Source: an archaeon (lineage in GTDB: Archaea; EX4484-52; WAPT01). From it: a DNA stretch of 64,000 nt. The first letter of the stretch is position 1; each line of letters opens with the position of its first letter. The notes beneath the pieces are model-generated. The model saw only the letters and a program-made list of their open reading frames with translations, had not been told where the DNA came from and did no database searches. Shown here one piece after another: positions 17,101 through 24,730 of the stretch. Position numbers and translations under genes: made by a program. Location of the stretch: the NCBI GenBank assembly GCA_029258795.1, contig JAPDKB010000007.1:243070-307069 (forward strand), read 5' to 3'.

Positions 17101-18559
17101 CATAACAGCACCATTCCTCCCCATCTATCGTTTTCGTGCTGCCTCCATAGTCGGAACAGTAAGATGATGTTAAGTCCTGCGCACCATCAAGCGTGATGCG
17201 ATAACATAAAACATTGTTGTTGACCGGGTGATCCCCCGTATCACTGCAGCTCAATCCTATTTCCGTCTGATTTGAAACGTAATAGTCGCAGGAATCATCT
17301 CCGATGGCTTCGCAAGGGACCTGCGGATTGCCCACAGATTTCTCGCCAGCGGGTGGTGTGTTATCCACAAAAACACACTGCCACCTGTATCCGTCTTCCG
17401 CCTCTCTGTTGCCAAGGAGATCAACGCTGTAATATTCTATCACATGGCACGACTCTTCATTTATCGTGAAAGCTCCGCTGTATTCCTGAAATTCCCCTTT
17501 ACCGCCACATTCCAAGTACTGATCATAAACTTCCGGGTGGCACGCACTTCTGCAAACCTCATCATTCGTAACCCGGAAAACGCGATAATAAATCTTGTCC
17601 ACACCAACCGCACATATGGCTCCGTTATCTTCAGCTGATAGAGTTATCGTGCTCGATGATGTGATCCAGTGAGGGTAATTAGCGTCGCTATTGATATCCA
17701 ATGGAAAGTACGGCTTATCATACACCTTCGTGGTGGTCGGTGCCTCACTATCCACCTTAAATGTCTCGACATCACTCACCACGTTTCCTGCTCGATCCTT
17801 ACAGGTTATGTTGAGTTCATGAACCGAGTCCTCACCAAAATTGAAGCTGTACTGCCACGAATAAACATCTTCATCAAATTCCTTGTAAATGATCTCGTGC
17901 TCATCATTGCCATCGAGAACATAAGAGATTCTGCACCATTCCAGCCCGCTCATCCCGCAATTGCCCTGTTCTTGAACATCAACATTGATGGTTGTGTCCT
18001 GTGTTAGCCAGCAGTCCTGGCCTGCTGACGGAGGACAAGTGCCATAGGTCTCACCCTCCAAAGTTTTCGTTATAGAAGGTGCCAGGTCATCAACACTCGT
18101 GGTATCATTCACATAAACTATCGAGCCGGGTTGTGGTTCTGTCTGATCTCTTGTTTCAAACCACCAGACCCACTCACACCCGCTATCTGGTGTTGTGGCG
18201 GAAAAATGAAAGGTCTCGCATGATCCCGGAGCTATCGAATTCAGGCTGCTCGCAACGTACTGGCATGCATCCTTGGTAGAAACGGTATCAAGCTCCCATC
18301 CGGCTTTCCCTTCGCATTGAAGGTTGGAATAACCATCACTCTTGTAGATGCGGATTTCATCAATATCATGCGTGCTGCCCACATCATTACAGATATTAAC
18401 TGAATATTCCACATTTTCACCAGCAGGAGACCATTCCGGCTGGAGCTCAACGCTTGAAGTGTGCGTTGCAAACGACACTCCAGAACTCAAAAATATCGAA
18501 AAAATCAAACCAATCGCGACAATAAAACTAAAATTTCGACAATACCAACAACTATTCAT
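14156..18559 (-). CDS. Giant secreted surface protein with repeated Cys-rich Ig-like modules
   Basis: 1467 residues. A signal peptide (FIVAIGLIFSIFLSSGVSFA) follows the start, which has GGTGA 6 bases upstream. The body consists of many related modules of about 90-110 residues with hallmarks such as VDNTPPxxxK, EESCHLIEYYSVDxxGN, CEDTGEHP and FKVDSxxP, each with conserved Cys pairs. The C-terminus is different: YKKWNLISVPF...WKYENGTWYVW...GYGYWV, a domain common at the ends of archaeal exported proteins. No C-terminal membrane helix is visible. It is likely an S-layer-like or adhesive cell-surface protein. Two modules share a 90-bp identical DNA segment. Confidence 0.75.
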   Translation of the reverse strand: MNSCWYCRNFSFIVAIGLIFSIFLSSGVSFATHTSSVELQPEWSPAGENVEYSVNICNDVGSTHDIDEIRIYKSDGYSNLQCEGKAGWELDTVSTKDACQYVASSLNSIAPGSCETFHFSATTPDSGCEWVWWFETRDQTEPQPGSIVYVNDTTSVDDLAPSITKTLEGETYGTCPPSAGQDCWLTQDTTINVDVQEQGNCGMSGLEWCRISYVLDGNDEHEIIYKEFDEDVYSWQYSFNFGEDSVHELNITCKDRAGNVVSDVETFKVDSEAPTTTKVYDKPYFPLDINSDANYPHWITSSSTITLSAEDNGAICAVGVDKIYYRVFRVTNDEVCRSACHPEVYDQYLECGGKGEFQEYSGAFTINEESCHVIEYYSVDLLGNREAEDGYRWQCVFVDNTPPAGEKSVGNPQVPCEAIGDDSCDYYVSNQTEIGLSCSDTGDHPVNNNVLCYRITLDGAQDLTSSYCSDYGGSTKTIDGEEWCCYEVGDNKYSFEFMEDSSHNLTFFCMDALGNKGTEDSEIFKVDSRPPVISKGVGEPKIGVCPPTSEQDVCRVRGGAHATEVNVSAQDDASAGCAVNDVKCTFEYSVDDNPFISITECDNQNFCRVRFAESTEHTLKVTCCDALDNCKVDEEKFYVDSEAPTTTKTYDGETYTENNDGNVVRWISSSTRLVLDAVDNPEGTTCASGVNSTHYRVTLMDSNTPCWSNYDCQNAEGNGSFQLWNGTPFIIGEESCHLIEYYSVDEIGNVETIKKQCVFVDNTPPTMDKVIGDPKIEEDNMTYISTTTPITFMCEDTGEHPVGGEVIYYRYAISNDCQNWSEPTQWTEVASGESITLPEESCHLVEYYCTDALQNSNEVESEIDVVDNTPPYMNITVVGPKYGNCSIGGQDKGEFCMIDTASYIHVEAYDQQPHPVDMVSCKWQYYDVDDDEESEVTDEGASFNIILPEEHAYLLRVWCEDGLHNDDEIFGAFIVDKTPPTTELEVGVPYYTNGTSEWVGATTEFTLHAVDLGPHPSGVNSTYYRVTLVDDEYCYNTSMCSDAEGNGSFQLWNGTPFIIGEESCHLIEYYSVDNVNKTANISKRCIFVDTTAPTPLKEVGKPSDMWTPGKNNDPESNFYPEANERCWINDSDALECWQVTMLTPITLGCEDTGEHPAGAEIACFKVSMDGDDVTERYCEEYGGAYNSSGDGFCCMAWEGEMQSFYFLEETEHELEYYCVDRVGNVNRSLLDVEKFKVEGTKLDIPLYKKWNLISVPFVLLNSNIDVVFHDIEDSILAVWKYENGTWYVWTPDDDGPKDFNTIEPGYGYWVLSMNGSAENPVWLTIGGSLFSPATTPPSRKLAKGWNLIGYYGIKWQMYGWDDMWDYCGHGYGYHNRYIYGDKVYCALNSLINTHEGYPKWSSLWTYLNCGNGYTWWIPLNACPYGDRCFDNRMYAGKGYWIELDEEELYAPATTCVWNRDFKCIGGW
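15341..15430. repeat. 90-bp direct repeat, copy 1, inside giant surface gene
   Basis: Identical base for base to 16325-16414, 984 bp away and in frame. It encodes the module core around EESCHLIEYYSVD. Identity at third codon positions points to recent duplication or gene conversion. Confidence 0.85.
16325..16414. repeat. 90-bp direct repeat, copy 2, inside giant surface gene
   Basis: Second identical copy of 15341-15430. Both flanks diverge immediately (t/c before, cgcgtc/tgcatt after). Confidence 0.85.
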
Positions 18560-18575
18560 AAATTTTCACCAAATT

Positions 18576-18595
18576 TTCCATTCTTACAAATGGAA
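18576..18595 (-). promoter_or_regulatory. Hairpin in the leader of the giant surface gene
   Basis: TTCCATT-CTTACA-AATGGAA forms a 7-bp stem in the untranslated leader just upstream of the GGTGA site. A TATA-like ACATTTAAATA lies near 18622-18634. Confidence 0.35.
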
Positions 18596-18716
18596 CTTTT
18601 AAATTATTTTTAAAAACGAAGTTATTTAAATGTTTGAAAAAATTTTATACAAAATTTGTCCTAATATTAAACAAAAATAGAAAAATAAGTTCGAAAATCG
18701 CAACTAAGAAAATAAA

Positions 18717-19124
18717 TCATTTTCTAAAGCTCTTGTTTTTGTTTGAAAGTTCGGTCAATTCAGCCGGAGTGTACATCTCGGTGAGATAAGAATGTACAAC
18801 CTGTAAAATGGTGGGATAGTTCAGATTGAGCTGCCACACATTCCTTTTGGATGAGGAAGCGGCATGCTTGATGGGTACAACAAGCTTCCACCCATGTAGT
18901 TTGTCCAGATGATAGAGCACTAGAGAATGCCTTACACCCATTCTCTCGGCCATTCTCTCCACCTGCATTGAGTAGTTGGTCTGAGGGCTTCGAAAGAGCA
19001 TGAACAATATAGTGGCTCTGACTCTATTTCTGAGAATTAAATCGAGCTGTGTTCTGATTGAAAACAGAATTTTGTGTTCATCTTCGAAATTTTCAGCATT
19101 TTTTTCATGAAAATTTTCTGACAT
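18717..19124 (-). CDS. Winged-helix transcriptional regulator
   Basis: 135 residues. After a charged N-terminus, the segment LILRNRVRATILFMLFRSPQ...RMAERMGVRHSLVLYHLDKLHGW is an ArsR-like winged helix with a recognisable recognition helix (HSLVLYHLDKL) and a wing containing SSSKRNVWQL. The C-terminal helices may dimerise. The target is not evident. The gene faces away from rps3ae's coding region, on the same strand as the giant surface gene, and could regulate it. It has its own strong TATA at 19145-19158. Confidence 0.7.
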   Translation of the reverse strand: MSENFHEKNAENFEDEHKILFSIRTQLDLILRNRVRATILFMLFRSPQTNYSMQVERMAERMGVRHSLVLYHLDKLHGWKLVVPIKHAASSSKRNVWQLNLNYPTILQVVHSYLTEMYTPAELTELSNKNKSFRK

Positions 19125-19144
19125 TTAGATATTTTGGTGAAGAA

Positions 19145-19158
19145 CATTTATATAGATG
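19145..19158 (-). promoter_or_regulatory. TATA box of the wHTH gene
   Basis: CATTTATATAGATG on the plus strand, identical to the element at 10981-10994. The centre is about 27 bases before ATG at 19124, predicting a leaderless mRNA. Confidence 0.7.
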
Positions 19159-19199
19159 TTTAAATCTTGCAAAAAGAAAAAGATACGGGGTATTCAAGT

Positions 19200-19778
19200 T
19201 TACAATTTGTATGTCTCCTTTACCTCCACTTTTCTGATTTCAACAGAGTTTATTGGATGTATCTTGACCGCTTTTGAGAATATGAGTTTCTGAGTTATTC
19301 CGTCGAACATCTCCTTGAGCAGATCTGGCAGTTTTCTGCTGCTAACATATTCGTCCAGAAATGCTTCTACTTCCTTTCTTATCGCGCTCTGTACGGAAGT
19401 GTTGGCTCTTCCGTGGGTAATTATGATCGGTTTAACGCGCAATTTGACGCCATCAGCCGTTGTTACATCCTTTATGATATCTATCCTCGATGTTCTCTTC
19501 CTCACCATCCTGGTGACTCTATCTCTAGAAAGCTCATGTCCCCAGTAAATGGTCTTGGCAACGCTATCCTCTGTCTCAACTATCCTGAGAGCTATGTTGA
19601 TGAAAACATGCCTTATGTTGTTGGTGACCATGTTAAGAGGAATAACAACCACTCTGTCGATGGGAGTGCCATGTTTGGTTACGGGCGTTTCTCCTATTAT
19701 TCCTCCACCCAGATACTCCGGTGCTTTTATCTGGTACCAGCTCAGCTTCACTTTTCTTCTGCTCTGCGGCCTTGCCAA
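19200..19778 (-). CDS. rps3ae: Small ribosomal subunit protein S3Ae (eS1)
   Basis: 192 residues matching archaeal/eukaryotic S3Ae: KLSWYQIKAPEYLGG near the N-terminus, IDRVVVIPLNMVTNN, RMVRKRTSRIDIIKDVTTADG and a C-terminal KVKEIHP-like segment (SKAVKIHPINSVEIRKVEV). The start is TTG at 19778: no ATG is in frame, and GGGGTGAT lies about 5 bases upstream. A TATA-like GATTAATAAAAC precedes it by roughly 55 bases. Located downstream of recJ, the usual euryarchaeal arrangement, but separated from it by a structured RNA candidate. Confidence 0.93.
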   Translation of the reverse strand: MARPQSRRKVKLSWYQIKAPEYLGGGIIGETPVTKHGTPIDRVVVIPLNMVTNNIRHVFINIALRIVETEDSVAKTIYWGHELSRDRVTRMVRKRTSRIDIIKDVTTADGVKLRVKPIIITHGRANTSVQSAIRKEVEAFLDEYVSSRKLPDLLKEMFDGITQKLIFSKAVKIHPINSVEIRKVEVKETYKL

Positions 19779-19860
19779 ACAGCATCACCCCGTTTTCGGA
19801 AACACATGTAAGTTTGACAGAAAGTTTTATTAATCTTGTTCTATGCCGAACTTAGCGGAA

Positions 19861-19990
19861 TAAAAATTAAAAAATTAATCCCATGGATTGATTTTTAGCA
19901 AGCATTTCATGCTCGCCCCCTTCACCGGCTGGGGCGAGAGGAACCGGTGTACACCGCGGCGCACCGGTTCCACCCATATCTCGCCCTGAT
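19861..19990 (-). ncRNA. Structured non-coding RNA candidate between recJ and rps3ae
   Basis: This is a GC-rich block in AT-rich surroundings. On the minus strand it folds into an 18-bp hairpin: GGGCGAGA-type outer stem (19979-19986 with 19932-19939), a 7-base one-sided bulge, then the 10-bp inner stem GGAACCGGTG (19962-19971 with 19940-19949). A second hairpin at 19898-19916 (8 bp, 3-base loop) is followed by T-rich sequence (19861-19880), like an archaeal terminator. The T-tract after the hairpins supports the minus strand. No coding frame fits. It is not a tRNA: it has no T-loop or anticodon arm. Family unknown. Confidence 0.55.
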
Positions 19991-20004
19991 TTGGCTTCCT
20001 GCAA

Positions 20005-21363
20005 TCATATCAAACCATCAACCACTTCTATGAACTTCATCTCACTTCCCAGAGGTATTTTTGCTCCTGCTGCCGTTCTGTGGCCACCGCCTTCTCCACC
20101 CACAACCTCACATGCTTTTCTTATCGCAAGTCCGAGATTCACGTTGCCATCATCCTTTTTTGCTCTTGCCGAAACTTTAACTCCGTTACATGAGTTTGCA
20201 AAGGAAAAACCAAATTTCGTCTTTATCTTGGATTTCATGGAGATGGAGAGCACGGTACCTATTATCGTGTCGCTTATCTTGTCTCCTGCTATGATGTATG
20301 TGGCTTTTTCCGTCACTATGAAGCGCTTTCTGTTCCTTGAGATCCATGCAAGTGCGGAGGATATCATCTTTCGGTAACTTGCATACAGCTCTTCCACATC
20401 GTTTCTCATTCCAAGGCAGAACTTGATACCTTCCATCGGCTTACCTATCCTGCCACATGCGTTGAGAAATGTGGCGAATTCCCTCACCTCATACTTTCCC
20501 TTGATTTTATACACATCCCCTATTATAGAAGTGATTTTCTCGATGGATAAGTCGTTTGCTGCACTTTCTATTACCAGAGCAGTTGCCAGCTTTTTCTCCT
20601 CCTTCCTCGTCAGATCACAAAGCCTTCTGAAGTTACCGTGCTCATCAATGATGGGTATGCCGAGCTCCGCAAGTAATTGCACCACAGCCGATTCATTCCC
20701 GCTTATTCCCTCGATGTATGGATCCATGGACTGACTGAGAGCTTTGTGAATGGGCTTGGTATATCTCCCAAAAATGTTTATACCCTTTCCTTTTTTCACG
20801 AGTCCAAAAAGTTCAGCATCTTCATACAGCAGCTTGTTCACACCGATCAGCCGGTTTTTGACGAGTTGCACATCAGCAAAAGCACCCACAACCGGCAGGT
20901 CAAGATGCTCCTTGACCTTTTCATCAAGACTTCTGGCAACAAGATATGTCATGCCAGATCCGCTTATTTCCAAGCTACCATCTATGCCAAAAAAATAGGG
21001 ATTGATGTGCGCGAGCCCCTTCCACCTCAACTCTTCTGGTTGATGGTGGTCTATAACCACAACATCCTTACCATCAAGCCACTCCTTTATGGTTGAAAGC
21101 TGACCGCTGCCGAGGTCAAGAAAAATGTAATGGTCTATTCCTTCCTCCACCACATCCTGCATCGCATCCCTTTCCAGCTGCTTCAAAAACACCACATCAA
21201 AATCTTTACCCCGTTCTTTCAGGGCGCGAAACATGAGAGATGCAGCACATATTCCATCTGCATCGTGATGGCTAACAACCCTTATCCTGCCACGCCACTT
21301 CGCTATGATGGATGCCATTCTTGCAGCTTCATCAGCCAGCTTTATAACTCGAGAGAAGGACAT
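20005..21363 (-). CDS. recJ: Archaeal RecJ-like DHH phosphoesterase (GAN-type)
   Basis: 452 residues. DHH-family motifs: RVVSHHDADGICAASLM (motif I, near residue 30), IFLDLGSGQ (motif II), VVIDHHQPEE (DHH motif near residue 98), and the C-terminal DHHA1 GGxGGHRTAAGAKIP. Archaeal RecJ/GAN associates with the CMG replicative helicase and GINS or acts as a 5'-3' exonuclease in repair. All metal ligands appear present. The length is normal for the family. Confidence 0.88.
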   Translation of the reverse strand: MSFSRVIKLADEAARMASIIAKWRGRIRVVSHHDADGICAASLMFRALKERGKDFDVVFLKQLERDAMQDVVEEGIDHYIFLDLGSGQLSTIKEWLDGKDVVVIDHHQPEELRWKGLAHINPYFFGIDGSLEISGSGMTYLVARSLDEKVKEHLDLPVVGAFADVQLVKNRLIGVNKLLYEDAELFGLVKKGKGINIFGRYTKPIHKALSQSMDPYIEGISGNESAVVQLLAELGIPIIDEHGNFRRLCDLTRKEEKKLATALVIESAANDLSIEKITSIIGDVYKIKGKYEVREFATFLNACGRIGKPMEGIKFCLGMRNDVEELYASYRKMISSALAWISRNRKRFIVTEKATYIIAGDKISDTIIGTVLSISMKSKIKTKFGFSFANSCNGVKVSARAKKDDGNVNLGLAIRKACEVVGGEGGGHRTAAGAKIPLGSEMKFIEVVDGLI

Positions 21364-21411
21364 AGAAAGATAGATATATTGAGGTGGTATTTAACTATTT
21401 TGATGCTGCAC

Positions 21412-22044
21412 TCAAGCCATCACCATCTCTTTTATAGCTTCTCTGCTTTTTCTGTCCGCATCATGTAGCGGCATGATCAAGTTGTCCTGCACACATACCT
21501 TGACGATGTTCATAGCCCCATTCAAATCCACTTCATGGCCGGGTGAGAGGTAGAAATTCCTGTTGTTGAGCTTTATTACCTTACTCCTCACCTCTCCATC
21601 CACCACCACATCATCTCCCTTCAATTCCCCGCACAGCAATGACTTTGCAACACCTATTGTGGGCTTTTTCAGCTTCACGCCCACATAGCATGCTATCCCC
21701 GCTTTTCTTGGATGCAATATGCCATTTCCATCAACCAGCACCACATCCACCTTGTGCTTTATCAGCTTAACGGCATTGACCATTATGTCGCCTTCTCGAA
21801 ACAGAAAAAAGCCAGGGATGTAGGGAAACATGTCTCGTGTGCTTTTGAAGAGAAAGGCGCGCTCCACGATTCTCCTGAGTTTAACATCATAGAGGGATGC
21901 GCAACAACAGCAAAGCTCAGCTTTTCTACTATAAGAAACATCCACTCCCACCACAAATCTTAAAGCGTTAATATTAAAGCTCGAGTCCAATCTCACCTTT
22001 CTGGCTAGCTCCTCCTGAAAATTTATAAGTTTTGTGAGATTCAT
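21412..22044 (-). CDS. nfi: Endonuclease V (deoxyinosine-specific)
   Basis: 210 residues, normal for the family. Catalytic motifs: FVVGVDVSYS (first Asp), VDVVLVDGNGILHPRKAGIACYVG (the usual DGHG is DGNG here) and PTIGVAKSLLCGE. It cleaves the second phosphodiester bond 3' to deoxyinosine in DNA, removing deaminated adenine. The His-to-Asn change in the DGHG segment is a small departure. It lies 48 bases upstream of recJ on the same strand, consistent with a repair cluster. Confidence 0.9.
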   Translation of the reverse strand: MNLTKLINFQEELARKVRLDSSFNINALRFVVGVDVSYSRKAELCCCCASLYDVKLRRIVERAFLFKSTRDMFPYIPGFFLFREGDIMVNAVKLIKHKVDVVLVDGNGILHPRKAGIACYVGVKLKKPTIGVAKSLLCGELKGDDVVVDGEVRSKVIKLNNRNFYLSPGHEVDLNGAMNIVKVCVQDNLIMPLHDADRKSREAIKEMVMA

Positions 22045-22108
22045 AGAACTCTATTGATTCTTTTGATTCTTAAATTTCCAAAACTGTTAAGTATATGGGT
22101 GTGATACC

Positions 22109-22360
22109 ATGGGCAGGAAGTTCAAGATATGTGATGTGTGTAAGAAGAGATTTCACAGGGAGCAGGAAAACCGGCTTCAGATAATAAAAAGGTTGAGGAA
22201 GGGTAAGGTGGAGTTCTGGGTGTGCAACAAATGTTCCCCTGCTGTTGCCAAGATGCTGAGGGAGCAGTTCGGAATCAAGATCATCATTTCGGAGAAGGAG
22301 GAAAAGGGAGAAGAAAAACCATCCAAGGATGAAGCGACTGAAGAGAATAAAAATGAATGA
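22109..22360 (+). CDS. Small zinc-ribbon protein with charged tail
   Basis: 83 residues. CDVCKKRF near residue 8 and CNKCSPAV near residue 39 make a C-x2-C...C-x2-C zinc ribbon. After this come a helix (VAKMLREQFGIKIIIS) and a 25-residue Glu/Lys tail. Not assigned to a family. Its size and basic ribbon suggest a nucleic-acid-binding or ribosome/polymerase-associated protein. It starts 64 bases from the divergent endonuclease V gene and ends 7 bases from the convergent UDG gene. Confidence 0.7.
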   Translation: MGRKFKICDVCKKRFHREQENRLQIIKRLRKGKVEFWVCNKCSPAVAKMLREQFGIKIIISEKEEKGEEKPSKDEATEENKNE

Positions 22361-22367
22361 GCTGTTT

Positions 22368-22952
22368 TTAGGCGTGCTTTTTCATACCGTCCAGCTTTTT
22401 GAAGTATTTGGAGAGGACTGCGTGCCTCATATGCTCTATAAAGTTGTTCTCGTACTCTCCCCTGAACCTCATGACAAATGCTGGATGGTACGTGAGCATC
22501 ACATGTGTCCCGTTGCAGTTCAAAAGTGTGCCTGCTTCCTTCTTAATTTCAACTTCCCGTCCCAGCACGCTATATGCAGCACATTTACCCAAACATATGA
22601 GCACTTTTGGCTTGATTATCTCGATTTGCTTTAAAAGGTAAGGTCTGCATGCATCCAGTTCTTTTTTGGTGGGCTTTCGATTGTTTGGGGGTCTGCATTT
22701 GACAGCATTGGTCATGTATGTCTCCACTCTATCCACGCCAATTTCCCGGAGTATATTGGTAAGGTATATACCGGCTGCTCCCACAAACGGTCTTCCCTCT
22801 TTGTCTTCATTCTTCCCTGGTGCCTCTCCTATAAGCATTATGGATGCCTGCTCATCGCCCTCTCCAACAACCGGCTTTGTTCTGTATTTGTGGAGAGGGC
22901 ACTTCTTACATTTCTCTACTTCTCGCGCAAGCTTGATAAGTTCGGCAATCAT
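22368..22952 (-). CDS. Uracil-DNA glycosylase, family 4 (iron-sulphur)
   Basis: 194 residues from ATG at 22952. A longer frame to 23024 exists, but its extra part overlaps the ttuA-like gene end, and TATA-like CTTTTTATGC lies about 30 bases upstream of 22952. Catalytic motif IGEAPGKNED and C-terminal motif TYHPAFVMR. The four Fe-S cysteines are visible: KCKKCPLH (C-x2-C) and KCRPPN...DAC with 15 residues between. It removes uracil from DNA to start base-excision repair. The adjacent endonuclease V and RecJ genes also act on damaged DNA. Confidence 0.9.
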   Translation of the reverse strand: MIAELIKLAREVEKCKKCPLHKYRTKPVVGEGDEQASIMLIGEAPGKNEDKEGRPFVGAAGIYLTNILREIGVDRVETYMTNAVKCRPPNNRKPTKKELDACRPYLLKQIEIIKPKVLICLGKCAAYSVLGREVEIKKEAGTLLNCNGTHVMLTYHPAFVMRFRGEYENNFIEHMRHAVLSKYFKKLDGMKKHA

Positions 22953-23007
22953 ATGGTTTAAATTAAGGAGGGCTCTTGCATAAAAAGATTTTCTTAAGCG
23001 CCCGCCT

Positions 23008-23907
23008 CTACTTGCTTCCCGCAATCGAGCAGAAAAGGCAGACCTCTCTGCCTTTGAGCGTTGGCATCCCGCACCTTTTACAGTTCACCAGCTCAACATC
23101 GTGCTTTTTCTTTTCCAGCAGCGGCTTCATCCTCCTCAAAAACCCGAAATAGAACTGCTGCTTTATGGAGGGATTTTTCTTTTCCATCTCGTTGAAAAAT
23201 TCCTTGAATTTATTCTGGATTGCGTTTTTGGAATAAGGACACTTTGCATGTGTGTACTCTATGTTATTAAGCTCAGCATAAATTCCACATTCCTCATCCG
23301 TCAGCCTGCAGAGCGGCTTCGCTTTCCTTTTAAGCCGGTTTTCTGCAGGAAGCACAACGTCCTGCCTCACCATCTGCTCCACATCCCAGCTGAGCACGGA
23401 TGCCATGAGAAAGGCGCAGCAATCATCGAGTGTGTGGCCTGTAACAACACAATCAAAATCCTGCTCAATCGCGATTCTGTTAAGGAGGTATCTTTTTATC
23501 GTGCCGCAGAGAGAACAAGGAATTCTGTTTTTGTGCTTCCTGACAATTTCGGGTAGAGATGCTCCATGAGCTTTTTTCAGATCATGAACTATGAGATTTC
23601 CCCCAACCATATCTTTCATCTTCAACACAACACTGAGCGAGTCGTTTGAATAGCGCTCTATACCCAAGTTTATGTGCAGAGCTGTGACATTATAACCGAG
23701 CTTTGCAAGCACGTGCCACAGAACCATGCTGTCCTTGCCGCCCGATACAGCTATCAAGATTCTTTCATTCTTGGAGAACATTTCAAATTCCTCTATCGCC
23801 CTTTCCACCTGCCTCTCAAAGTAAACGTTAAAACATTCCTTGCAAAACTTGGCTCTATGCCTCCTCACAACAATTTCCGCCTTTTTCCCGCATCTCACGC
23901 ACTTCAT
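23008..23907 (-). CDS. tRNA 2-thiolation enzyme, TtuA/Ncs6 family
   Basis: 299 residues. N-terminal zinc finger CVRCGKK...FCKECF, PP-loop ATPase motif IAVSGGKDSMVLWH (near residue 52), catalytic PCSLCGTIKRYLLN, GHTLDDCCA, a later CPYS cysteine, and C-terminal zinc finger CKRCGMPTLKGREVCLFC. Enzymes of this family activate tRNA uridine with ATP and transfer sulphur, using a [4Fe-4S] cluster held by the CxxC/Cys set. The substrate (U54 for TtuA, U34 for Ncs6) cannot be told by eye. The ATG overlaps the trmI stop by 4 bases, so the two tRNA modifiers are co-translated. Confidence 0.88.
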   Translation of the reverse strand: MKCVRCGKKAEIVVRRHRAKFCKECFNVYFERQVERAIEEFEMFSKNERILIAVSGGKDSMVLWHVLAKLGYNVTALHINLGIERYSNDSLSVVLKMKDMVGGNLIVHDLKKAHGASLPEIVRKHKNRIPCSLCGTIKRYLLNRIAIEQDFDCVVTGHTLDDCCAFLMASVLSWDVEQMVRQDVVLPAENRLKRKAKPLCRLTDEECGIYAELNNIEYTHAKCPYSKNAIQNKFKEFFNEMEKKNPSIKQQFYFGFLRRMKPLLEKKKHDVELVNCKRCGMPTLKGREVCLFCSIAGSK

Positions 23908-24686
23908 GCTGTCCGCCTCGCAACCAGAATGAAGCCGGTGTGAGCAACCATCCTTTCCTTCGGGCGTGCTCTTCTTTCATCAACTATCCACTCTCTCATG
24001 AGCACCTCAAAGCACTTTATGTTGGTGTATGTTTCAAGCTCGTGCATCTTTTCCACCGTTTTCTGCACCTGCGGAACATTGGTGAGGTAGCATATCAGCA
24101 TGCCACCCTTTGCAAGCATCTCCGTCACGTTTTCCAGAGCGTTCCACGGATCGAGCATGTCAAGCACAACCCTGTCAAATGTTTGGAAAAAGCTCATCTG
24201 CTTGATGTCCCCCACCACAAGTTTCAGCTGTTCGGGCAGAGCACCAAAAAATCTTTCGATGTTGTTCATCGCGACTTTCATAAAGCCCTTTCTTCTTTCA
24301 ACAGAAACAACCATCCCGTCATTACCCACAGCTTCCGCAAGAAAACATGTAAGCGCTCCGGAGCCCGTTCCTGCTTCAAGCACCTTCATGCCTTTCCTTA
24401 CATCACCGAAGGTCAGAATCGCTCCCGCATCTTTCGGATAGATTATCTGTGCTCCTCTCTTCAGCTTGAGCGCGTACTCATGCAGAGCCGGCCTGAAAAC
24501 GTGTAGCTTGTGCGATTTGGTGGTGAAAATACAGCTTCCGTAACTCTTACCTATGACATCATCCATTTTAACCTTGCCCAGATGAGTGGCGAGCTCTTTC
24601 CCCTTTTTTACTTTCATCATCCAGCACTTTCCCGTCTCACTTACGAACATGACCAGCTCATTTTCCTTAACACTATATTTGGTCAT
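23904..24686 (-). CDS. trmI: tRNA (adenine-57/58-N1) methyltransferase TrmI
   Basis: 260 residues. N-terminal beta domain, then QIIYPKDAGAILTFGDVRKG, the family signature where the N-terminal and Rossmann domains meet. The SAM motif is VLEAGTGSGALTCFLA (near residue 101), followed by VLDMLDPWNALENV (the DxPxPW-like active-site loop). It methylates A57/A58 in the T-loop of tRNA. Next to it is a T-loop or anticodon thiolase gene, a sensible functional pair. Confidence 0.92.
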   Translation of the reverse strand: MTKYSVKENELVMFVSETGKCWMMKVKKGKELATHLGKVKMDDVIGKSYGSCIFTTKSHKLHVFRPALHEYALKLKRGAQIIYPKDAGAILTFGDVRKGMKVLEAGTGSGALTCFLAEAVGNDGMVVSVERRKGFMKVAMNNIERFFGALPEQLKLVVGDIKQMSFFQTFDRVVLDMLDPWNALENVTEMLAKGGMLICYLTNVPQVQKTVEKMHELETYTNIKCFEVLMREWIVDERRARPKERMVAHTGFILVARRTA

Positions 24687-24730
24687 GAAAAACTAGCTTG
24701 AAGGGAAAAATTAAATGGGTTTGCATCATA

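Noticed and set aside
19932-19990. tRNA-like look of the minus strand (7-bp end stem GGGCGAG/CTCGCCC and terminal CA)
   Set aside because: Too short; no anticodon arm and no TTC-containing T-loop. Kept only as a structured RNA candidate.
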